DNA from: Sclerodactyla briareus | Lineage: Eukaryota > Echinodermata > Holothuroidea > Dendrochirotida > Sclerodactylidae | NCBI GenBank assembly: GCA_026419785.1 | Contig: JAODTK010005751.1 | Coordinates: 114,695 to 178,694 of the forward strand | Direction: 5' to 3' | Length of the DNA stretch: 64,000 nt | Shown: in pieces, positions 23,301 to 35,300 of the stretch | How the letters are laid out: each line of letters starts with the position of its first letter | Numbering within the stretch: position 1 is the stretch's first letter | The notes under the pieces: generated by a model | The model's database searches: none | Seen by the model: only the letters and a program-made list of their open reading frames with translations | What the model was told of the DNA's origin: nothing | Translations under genes and position numbers: made by a program

Positions 23301-26300
23301 CCGACACTACAAGATAACTTCATTAAAATATGTCTGATGGTTTCGGGGAAATCCTGCTGATAGGAAAATATGACATACACACATAGTTGTCGGGTACTGA
23401 TTTTTTTCCTCGACAAACTGTATCACAGAACGTTTGCCAGACCAATAGCCCCCAAGATTACCCCAAATGGTTGGGTTAGCAGGTTGGTGTCTGTCCCATC
23501 ACCACTGCACCAAGTCCCGGATAGGACAACTGTGTGCATCAATTACTCCTAACATTGATGATTTATTGGGAAAGCCCATGAACAATGAAGTGCATTACAT
23601 TTTTTGAGACTTGAAACCATAACCAGGTGTAGGCATGCAATCTACAAGCATTAGATTTGTTGAGTCACCTTTGACTATAAGAATCTACTCATTAACCCAA
23701 GAGTGTAATTCCTCCAGGAGTGCCATCTCCTAAAACTGAACCTATAATTCTGGTTTATAGCTTTTTAGAAGAAAAAATTCTTGTTGCTGTGAATAAGCTC
23801 CATTCCTGTCCTTGGGATGAATATTTCCATAAACGGACCTGGTATGCCACGCAGCGTTATGTGTTGACTCCAGTCGCCTTCAAAGCGTCAGATCGGAAGT
23901 CGCGAAGATGCCAGAGAGGTTGTCGCCCTTTATCTGCAGCCCGCCCAGCGCCAGGATGACAGTCACAGGGATACCCTCCAGCATAGTATTGCCCTGCGGC
24001 TCCAACGTTTTGTAGCAGACGAGAGGTCCAGGGAGCCTTAGGGAGTCAAACACATTGAATAACTGCAGGACGATCAGTTTCGCCAGAAATAATCAATTGA
24101 GAATAAACTGGCCAACCGGGAGACTTTTACTGGACGAATGCACAGTTAAGACAATTTAGGTAAAATATTATGGACGAGGCACACCAAGTTGTTTTATTGT
24201 TTCTAAATTCAGAGCAAAACGGTTTATGAACTAGTAAAAGTCGACGCGTAGTTTGCTTATTGACAACCCAACAAATAAGAATGATACCCAAACGATTAGA
24301 GATAGCTATATTCTAGATCTTCGTTTTTCTTAAAGGTAAATAAGCAGCTAGGGCAACTATTGCGTTAGTTGATCGAAGTGAATTGCATGGCGTACCAAAC
24401 ACAAAAGAGTGGCAGTGCATGCTGTGCATATTACCACGGAGAAGCATACAAAACCACGCTGCCAAACTAGAAGGTTCTGCGCGTCATGTTCACGACTGCA
24501 ATGAGCAACCCGTCATTCCGCCGTTTGTATTCAATTGAGACAGTAGGATATGCCCGTGTAAACATCAACTTCCAAAGGCTCAAGCAAGTATTCGATTAGC
24601 GAATCAGAATCCTGTAGGCGCAATAAAGGCATAGACTTGGAATTTACCCAGTTCTGTGTACAGAAAACTATGACTAATGGTCATAGTTCAGACTGAGCTC
24701 ACTCTAAAAACCTTAAAGTCCTCCCAGTCATTTTTTCATACTCCACTGGGGAGCATCACACTCTGTATTCGAGTCCATAAGGTGTGTGTAGGAGCTCTAT
24801 GGTAGGATTTTAGACTTCTGATCAGCGAAACCATAGATGAGCCTTTTAATCAATTAATACGCAAGGCATGGCAGGCATCAGAGGTTACATGTATATAACA
24901 AGAGAACGAAGGCACCGATTAGCACCAACAGTGACTGTAAGTGTCCTCGCTTGATTTCCAGCTCGAACCAGCTATCCTGTTGAATTATTGGAATCTGCAT
25001 GTCACTCTATCTATTGATCCAGTGGGTCATATTGCCTTCTTATCGCCCCCAAAACCAGTTCTCAGTACACGAGGTCGACCACATTCGGGACCACATGTTT
25101 ATGAACCCATGTGGCCTGTTTGACTTTGTGAAGGCCAAGGTCCACGGGGTCGGTCAATATAGGCCATGTGTCACATTTCAAACTTTATTCCTCATACAGA
25201 GGAGGATACAATACAGCTTGTACACAGATGCGAGATGCAAACGTCATATAGTGCCCTTAAAGAAATAAAAACAGTATTCACGTTGGAAAGAAGCATTATG
25301 GACCCCAAAAGCCATTCTTTGAAAGAAGTTGACCCAATGGAACCCAATGTCATTACCTTTGAGACAGCTGTGACCCTGTGACGGTCAGGGCATTAGAGGC
25401 ACAATAGGTCACTGTGTGAAATTGCATTTTAGCCCCCAAACAGTCATTCTTCGATGATGGATGGGTGATCAAAGTGGACATATGTTCATGGACATGAGAC
25501 ATGTTACTTGTGAAGCTCGAGTCAAAAGTTTCAAAGGTGGCATGATAGGACATTAGTGTAAAATTTTAATGTTGCAGCATCAAAAACTCCGTAAGGCAGG
25601 CCTCCTTGAAATAGTAATAGACCTGTGAGACGTACCTGAGATAGACTATCACTCGTTATCCTGACTAATCCATCAACATTGAGCTGCAAAAAGAAAATCA
25701 GTGACCGATTAGAAGAAGAATAACTTTAGTTTAGGTGGAGTACAATGCCTCTTAAATGGAATAGAGTAGCTTGTTTGGAATCCTACATCCTCACCCAAAC
25801 AACAATGCACAGCCAATATTCATAACAATAACAGTTTAGGTACGATTGCTGGACCTCCCAAGGGAATTACATTGTCAACAGATGATTTCTTTTCTCTTTT
25901 TTTTACAGAATAATGTATTCACATTGGAAAACAAACTTCTGCAACATTGGCATTAGCAACATTTGTAACGGATTTTCAATTGGTTATACCCTCACATAAC
26001 CACCTTATGAAAGCGAGAAGAAGTTGGGTTGTAACAGCGTACAGTTCAGCAGTCGCAAACACACGATTTTATGACTCGGGGAGTGGACAATCTCATTAGT
26101 TCTGTTTGTTTGTTTGCAACTCATGAAACTCCATGAGTTAAGTCTTGTTTATGGAAAACCCCTTTGTTTTGGAGGAGGCAAGACTCTGTGATATGATTAT
26201 AGAAATTAGACTTACCAATGAGTGTCTCACTCCATGTGGACCCTGGGGGAATCCCGATAGGGATGCCACGTGCTGCAGCGCTCACTACTTTCAAGTCATC

Positions 26301-29300
26301 TCACAATATTTTAAACATATTAAAATAATATAATCGCCGAGTGACAATTCACATTTTCGTCATGTTATTTCCAGTAGAAGTCAAGACAAGAAATCTTAAT
26401 CACTATTTTTTGGGGGTATGAGGAAGGGGGGGGGGGGAGAGAGATATGGCCAGATATTCACAAATTTTAGGTGTGAAAAGTGGCGGTTAAAAATTTTCAT
26501 TGAGTAATGCCAGGAAGTTGGGGGGGGGGGGGGGGAATCCCACACCTGTGACGCCCTTGTAATGGTTTGTTCAAATGGAGGTCAAAGGAAGCTCCACCCC
26601 CCCCCCCACTATTATTCAAGCCCGTCAGAAAGGAGTTGGCTGGAAGTGACCATGTTTATAACCACAAACGATGTCAGTCCCCCGTCAGCAGCCACCGTGA
26701 TTCTGCCCCGTTAGTGACCAAATCAGACTGATATGCTCCCTTCTGTAAGGGCAAGGATAGATATCCATAGAAACAATTGTGAGTAAGACGGATCAGCTGT
26801 TATGTAATTTCACTTTCCGGCAAGTGGACAGAAACGGACGAGAATTCAACAGGCGAATCGCCCCAGTATAACCTGGTTGGGATCAGTGGTTTTTCCATGA
26901 GTCACCATACAAATAATTATAAGTCATATATCTGTCCTTTCAGAAGTGAAGGTGATGGCAAGTTTTTTCATTTTATACGTGCCATCATTTGGATAGTTGG
27001 GATATTCATATTAGCATAGTTCCATAACAACTGATAACTACTACAGCTCTCAACCTCACGAATACAGGCGCCAATAAAGGCAATGCCATTTGTAGTCTGT
27101 GATGGATGTGGCAGTGAAGTCTATGTCTTATGTACAACCACGCACTGCCACAATATGGTCCCCTATATTATAACTACACCAGTCTAGTCAAACACCCTAC
27201 CCTCCCCTAACCCCTGCTGAAAAATTCAAATAATGTAGGCATAATCTTAACCATGCGTTTTAAGGCCTGTCTCAAGTAATAATGACCCAGCACCAATCCA
27301 TTTATGGGCCAGCACTCATTGTTCACAGATTGACATAAGCAGGCAGGAACGTAGTGACGGCCAGGATAAGTAACAAATCTCCCTTCCTTGGGGATTCCCA
27401 AATGAAGTGGGGGGGTTTTTTGGGGGAGGAAATACTAGGCGAGGCCCTGTGCAATTAGAGGGGTGGATAATATCAGTCAAAACAAGAGCACCCAATGGGC
27501 GTAGCACAAACCGCACAATGTACCAGGACGAATGTACAGTATACATTGTTAAATGTTCAGACCATGAGGCTAAGAAGGCAGTTGTTTCACAATGGCCTAT
27601 TGTGACTTGACCATGATCTTCATATGGCCAAACAGGGGGTCTTAGCAGTCAAGAACATTGGTACTCACTTTAGTCAACATATATCAAAGAATTGCCCAAT
27701 TGAGAGAGAAAAAGGCATTTCACACAATGGCCTAGTGCGCCGCCTTTAATGGCCTATGACCGTGACCTTCACAAATCACAAAGTCAATGCATTGGGTCCA
27801 AGTTTGAAGTCAACACCATAAAGAATGACTGTTTTGCTTCTTTTCATCAAATTCTGTTTGATTCTACGACACTATATGATGCTGTATCCAAAAAATCTGC
27901 AAACAAGCTGAAAAGAGCAGCTCCAACATTGAGACAGGGTTACGGCTAAGGCAAGGGATGGCGGATTCCCGCATACGCAGCCAGAATCCCGCAGAGAAAT
28001 AAAATGTGTGCGGGAAATTCCCGCACAGAGTTCTCAAACAGGGATCGCAAAAATAGTGTGTATCATAGGGTTGCGCGGGTTTCCTATATCGAGCGATAGC
28101 TGAGAATTTCAGTGACACAAACTTAGTATGGCAAACAGCACATCGCATGTGACTGATGGTAGTATCGTAGGCCACTAGTACGCAGGCAGAAATACCTGTA
28201 AAAATACTGTCATTCCTCCATACGTACGTACGTATATATGTCAAACAAGCCCAGCCCCGGCCCCACGAAACAGGTCGTTAGTGCAATTACCATTAAGCCC
28301 TAACGTACGTAAATGTGAATATTTAGCAAGGAAAGGCACAATCTAAAATCACCAAAACCACCAAATCAAGGCTAAACCTTCAGGGATGATGTTCTATCAG
28401 CAAACTGTCTAAGTGATCACGGTCGTTCATTTTCAAAGAATTGTGGCTAACGCAAATTATATGGCAGTAGATTGATCGACGATCGTGAATAAATGCACTC
28501 CTTAATCATAGAGGCTATGGGAAAATACCGTAGAAGTTAAGTGTGTGTGAGGTTCGTTGCCGTCGGTGCGTTCGATTAGACTTGGTATCGTTTGTTTGTA
28601 GCGTGCAGTGGGATTTGGGAGCATGAATATTGTGAACAGCATGGGTGCGGACCACGTGCGGTCCAAGTGGGGCTATGAAAGTAGTGCACAGCATTGGCGA
28701 GTGGCTAGCAACATAAGCTTTTGCAAGTACATATAGTAATCAGGGTGAAGCTGCGTTGGCAGCTCGGCTGGGATAGTCGGCAAATAATGCAAATACACAC
28801 TTCGCAACCACATGGGGCAGTTTTATGAATTTTAACAGATCGCAGATAAAGGTGCGAGTAAGCGGCGGCTGGGTGGGATCTGCCGAACAAAAAAATACAG
28901 CACTGGGTTCGGTAATTTCAAATAGTACAGGATTTGGTAGCCAAAAATGACGGTAATTTCCGCCCGTACCGGTAATAGTAATTGTGCATTTGACGATCAG
29001 TGCTGTGAGTACTAACGGTGCTAATAATAAGATACGTTATTTATACCGTGAAAACCTAGTGTATAGTCCACAATATTATGTTGAGTAGATCGCGCGGATC
29101 TTAGCCACATGCACGAGGTTGGCAGGTCATACATCGTCAAACGTTGCGGACAGGGGAGGGGAAAAAGGGAAAACACTGTTTACAAGCAGCAAGACAGATG
29201 CAACACAGCATGTGTGTATTATGATTGAGAACCAGTGTCTTTCTCGTTGACATTTCAACAGAACTGGCACAGGACAAATTCTGTCTATTAAGACCATGTG

Positions 29301-32300
29301 CTCTGGTAGCAAATCACTGTAAATTAACGTAGTAAACAACTGCAATCTGATTTTTTTCCCAAATAAATCCACATGGTGGAACAAGACATGTAAAGGGTTA
29401 ATTATTAATAATTTTCACAAAGTCTGAAGCACATTCATATTATGAGGGGTCTTCATGACAGTGGATTTTAGTTTTAGGCTGAACTGGGCTTCAGTAACGA
29501 CGTGATGGCAAATTCAACAGCATAGTCCAACCCTCTGAAATTAATTTAATAATTATTTAGATTTTGTACATTTCCCGGCAAAAATCACACTTTTGCCATT
29601 ATGACAACATAACATGCCTGAGGATCAGAAAAAAAATTGACGATGACAAGAATGTGCCCTTTCGGTGGGATATGGTTACCTTTTCGGTGCTGTAGGATTG
29701 AAAATAGTCTCCAGATAAAGGGTATTTAGGTCTCATGACAAAACACAGTATATAGGCTTATAGAGTTGCATGAGTTAGTTGAAGTGTAAAGGGACGATAG
29801 ATAATGTTCGTTACCCCACAGGGTAGTCATGAGGTTTTCGTTAATAAAGTTATTTTTGTCCGCCGCCCCGAACTTCGTGAGGGAACTTGTGCGAAAAATG
29901 GCCGGAGATAAGGTTCCCCTCCTAGATTTTGAAAATCCCTCCCAAAAAAATCTTGGGAGGGAATTCCCTCCCAAAATTATTCCTTAGCGCTAACACTGCT
30001 TAAGACAGCAGTTTCAAGAAAATCTAATGTTCTTGCAAGGAGAGATACATTTTGGAATTTATACATAATGGCCTATATTGCCCCTTGACATCACAAAGTC
30101 AAACATTTCATGGGCATTAACACTGGTCCCAGTTTCTGTGCATATTCCACATGGTGGGCCCTTGGGCCCACACTAGTCTAGGGTCCTAAATCCCTGGGCA
30201 CCTTAAAGGTACGGATATTGGACTATCATTATGACCGAACATCAGCATGTGCAACTAGATTTCGTAGGAGATACAAGAGTTAACAGTATTTCATATAATG
30301 GGCCCTAGGGCCCAAATTGGGCCCAAATTCCTGAACACTCCAATGGCCCTCTACCCAAGGAACATAACATGTAACTTTGAAGAAAAATAAATGAAGCTTG
30401 TAGGGAGGAGATGCATTCCAAGCACCATTGTGTGAAATATCCATAGCGGACTTCTGGGGAACAAAAATTCCATGATGAACACCCCGAAGGTATGGGGCTG
30501 ATAGACCATTCATTATGACCGAACATCAGCACTGTGCACCAAAAATTGTAAGAGAAGCAGCATTTTGCAGTTTTCCACTTATTGGCCCATTGTGCCCCGT
30601 TAATGCCATTCGACCTTGACCCTTAGGTGGTCAACGATGACCCATCAGTCAATAAAACATTGTTATGACCAAGTCTGGTCGCGATTCATCAAAGCACAAA
30701 CATTTTGACAGACAGACAGACAGACAGACAGATAGATAAGATAGTCATGGGCATCACAATAGCTCAACCAGCATAAGCTGGTTTGAGCTGAAAAAATGTA
30801 GGAGTTTGTAGAGGGTATTTCACTCCTTTCAATTCTTCTCACAATTAGGATTATGATAATTGGCCTGGATTGACTTTGCTTAACATAACCGTTTCTTGTT
30901 TTAAAATTATTCCTGTTACAAATAAGCACCATGTCTCAAAACATTAGCCATATTCGCACACAGACTAGAGGTTGGTGAAGGAGATGTTATTATTTGGCAG
31001 TTTTTGGTCCATAGGTGACTTGAATGACCTTCATTGACATAACGTTTTCATGAAAAATGTTACCCCCCCGATAAATTCAGCATGTCCCAAAATTTCAGCC
31101 ATATCGCACCCAGTCACTATAGTTTTGCAAAAATGTTATTACTTGGCACTTTGTTGACCTTGAATGACCTCTGATGAAATGCTTGCTTCCATGTGATGCA
31201 CCAAGCCCTAAAAATATTATGTAATCACAATCGCATAAACTATGCCAAATTAGAGTACTTACATAGGACACATAAATGCTGGGAATATAATCCAGTTCAT
31301 CCAAACTCCATAGTTGGTATAATGTTGAAACGCATCACCAATGGGGGGCATATACCGATCAAGAGATCTCCTGTTCACAAGCTTCCGGGCCAATTTTCAT
31401 TAATATGCAAATTTACTGCAAAAAGTATGGTCGTCGGGATGAAAGTGGCTGCACATCGACAACTCTTCCACCGTACACCCCCACGAAAAGGTTTCAGCAG
31501 GACGCGTCATGATTCACGAGATATCGAACCACATATACGGACAGCAGACAGACAGACAGACAGACCGACGGACGACGACATACATACAGACCAACACACA
31601 ACAAAGTTGTTAACTATGTCTATCCTTGGACAAGTTCAGGCGAGACAAAAACTCACTTCTTGATATTTGGACAGTGTGTTCCCAATGATAGCAGGACGTC
31701 ATCAGAAACCGTGTAAAGGCCACAGATGTTTAAATCTATCTATGGGAACAAAGAGAACAAACATGAAGTCAAGTTAAAGGCTGATAAAGGCCCTCACCTC
31801 CCTCATCAAGGCTTTGAACACCAGACCTCGTAGTAAAATTAGTCCCATTAAGCCAACATACACTATTCTGTAACCATATTATCGATGAACCAGATACCAT
31901 TGAGGAAACAACTCATAGGGGGTGGCAACCTAAATACACAGTATCTGCTCTGCAAGCAGTATGGAGATCACTACATGCATCTCTTTCTCATTCTTCAGCT
32001 CACCTCGGCCATGTGGCCGAGTGAGCTATTGTGATCGTCCACATCCCACCATCCGTATTATCACAAAATGCCCGACACTGACCCCAAGATGACCCTTCAC
32101 TCGGTCATCATTGTGTCCACTATTGATCAAATGCTACTCCAACACCTCTTCGATGGATCACGATGACACTTGGCACCTGCATGATCATACGGTCATTTGG
32201 GGTGTTCCAAAAACCAAGGTCATCTAGAGATCTGTGTCAGCCATTTTGTGAAAATATGCAAAATGCCTCTCCGCCCACAGATAGGATACAGAGTAAACTA

Positions 32301-35300
32301 TGGGGTCAGTGTTGCCACTGCTAGCCTGGACAGTCTATAATAGACAAGTCTACAAGTCAACACTATTTGATGGTACATGTGGGGTGTTCAGGAAATTGAG
32401 GTCATGGGTCAATTTGGGCTATTTCGTTTGGAACAGTCAAGCGGCTTCTACTCCAACATGATCATGAAAGTTGATCGGAATTAATCACTGACCAATGAAA
32501 CATGTGTGGTGCTTGTGAATTCGATGCCATAGATCATCTAGGGTCAATTTTGGGCCAATACGCAATCTGGCAGACTTCGCTCAAATGTACAAGAAACCTG
32601 ACAGATATTTGAACAAATTTTAAAGTTACCTTTTCATCACATTCGACTACGAGGCATTACTAGGTGAGCCACAGTGCCAATGGCCTCTATTTTTGCGAGA
32701 GTGTCCAGCCATCAAGGTGTAGGAAAAACATGACACACAATGGCACTACAATTTGTTTGAATGTTGAGAATCCAAAGCAATGAGGGTTAATGTGACTTGT
32801 GGGAGCACAAGGCAGGCCAGCCATCACGACAGAAGGTTGAGAAAGCATCTATTTTTCACCCTTCAGTAGCTTGAGTAAGTGGATTCCTGTACTGATAGTC
32901 TCATCTGTTCGGGCGATCAGTGGTTGTAGATGGTAGTACTACTCTTTCAAAAGTCTTTCCACTTATGTGTTTACAGATATGTTCAGCGAGCACCTACCTA
33001 CGGCCCCGCCCCTCAGAATATTAATGAGGACTAACAATACCATAGTACCTGTTGGACTCGTCAATTATGTCACGCAAAAAGTGTGACAGAAATGAATCTT
33101 TGAATGTATGATTTTGCTTCTGTGCCCCGCGCCCTATATTGAGAGATTTTAAGGACCATATAGGCACATCTTCTCACCATGGCAGACCTATACACCAAGT
33201 CACAGTCTTATTCAACTGTTCCTCATTGTGTTACGGTGTCCGTGAGCCGTTGTCACAGGACCACACACACACTAAAATACAAACCTGGGATACATAGAAG
33301 AATGGAACCGAAAATAACCGTACACGTAGAACATATGAACCTATTTTTTACTCACCAAGTTTTATGCAGATGTTTGGCAACGACTGGAAGGATTTCTTCT
33401 GTGACCTTGTGACTTGGGTTGAGTGGATTGTATGGATTTGTGGGTTCTTTTGAACAATACTGCTGATGCCTGGTGCAGGAAAACAAGAAAGTAACAGTAC
33501 AGTATAAGAGATATCAGTTCTATGTTGTAAGAGACTAAGGATACAAGCCGGTTCATGATCCAAGCTTTACAATGCAATATTAAATCGTGGGTTGTCAAAG
33601 GTCAATCAGGTTCACCGAGTCGTTGGCAAAGGTTGGTGATGGATGGGCCTAGGAACCCGTGAGTTACCAGTCAGAGTCATACCTGTTGCCTTCTCACTGG
33701 GCACTCAGAATCGGGGCAGAGGCAGACGAGGGGTAGTACAACACAGTTGGAAAAGGAACAAATGGAATAAGTCCAATTATTGTAACAGTTCAAAAATATG
33801 CTGTGAGGCCTGAGAAAAACATATTTTGAGCTGTTCACAACACCCCAAAATAGGCATCAGGCAGCGTGTGAGGGTTTCGACCATATGAAACAGTTAACCA
33901 AACAACTGGATTTCCGGTCTGTTACCGTATTGAAGTTATGCAACCTCCTCCACTGATAGGAGACCATTTAAACATTGATGTATTTGATGCTGTGGAAAAA
34001 CACTCAATATGAGAAAACATGAAGCATAGTAGATTGATTCTAATGTAGCATAAAAACAGCTGGACTCGAGATAGATCCATATTGAAACGAAAGAAAATGG
34101 CATACTTTTTCTCAGGGCTAGAGCTGGTTTTGTTGGATCACTGATAAAGCCGATTGGAATGTCAGAATAATCCAGTGAACAATTCAAGGTGTGCCCACGA
34201 CTTTAGGCTATGTTAAAAAACGAAAAAAACATGAAACTGACCTTCGTTACAGACAAGATTGCATCTTGTGATGTACACGTTGGTGAGTTTGACTTGACCT
34301 AACTGCCTGCAGACTCGTTGATGTTATCTTCTCCAAGTCTTTTAACCTGAGATGGACCAGCCTATCTTGCTTTAGAAGTAGTGAGTGTAGGCCGAAGATC
34401 TGCACTAGGGAAAGTCGAAAAAGTGATAGTTAACATTTTAGTACCATGCATTTTTTGCATTCCTTGACCGACTGCACCGATAGGATCTTCAGGCTTCACC
34501 CATGCCATAGAACCAAAACAATGCAGAGTTACTATATAGCACATCTTCAACAAGGTGTTTCCTGATTGGCTATCTGTAATGTAAAGGATCGATTCAGTCT
34601 GGATGTCATAGACCCCTTACTTTCATTTCCAGACACGTGAGATAAGAATATTACAAAAAACCCTGGATGCACAAAAATTGCCTGCTGAAAACGTCGAGTC
34701 ACCATTAAACGTCGAGTCACCAAATCAACAATGTATAACCCAAACATCATGTGAAGGTTGCTGGTAAGTGCTCGGAAAAAGATGCAATGTTAACAAAGAA
34801 ATCAACAGGTCTGTTCTTGGATCAAATAGGCCTGTTCACTTGTCACAGGTTATGAGATGGATATGGTTTATGGTGTCAAAGGTCATAGGTATACACTGGC
34901 AGTCTGATGTTCCATGAACAGTGTATATATAGAATGATCTTTGAAAACTCCTGGAAAACTTACACATCCTACCAGCACATAACTTCACAATTTTTTTTGT
35001 CCATTGTGTGACCATTCCCAACCTGCTACCAGGACATCCCCTCTTAAGGCCAATCAGTGATCTCCAGGATCCACCACTTTCTCGGAACCTTAAGAAGCGG
35101 AAAGTTTATGTCCAATATGACTACTCACAACTGACTTATTGCAAATCCTCTGAACAAACCAGATAGAAACCCATGCGCAAATAATCCACTGCATCCCAGC
35201 GAAACAATGAAGTGAAGACCTCGCTCATGGCAATTGCAAGTACAGCGCCAAGGAAGACACGTCCATTGACCGCTGGGATTTGAACCAAGAATGTCTGCTC

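Noticed and set aside
31193-31663. 156-codon plus-strand frame
   Set aside because: It runs through a degenerate satellite and a CAGA microsatellite, with no protein signature.
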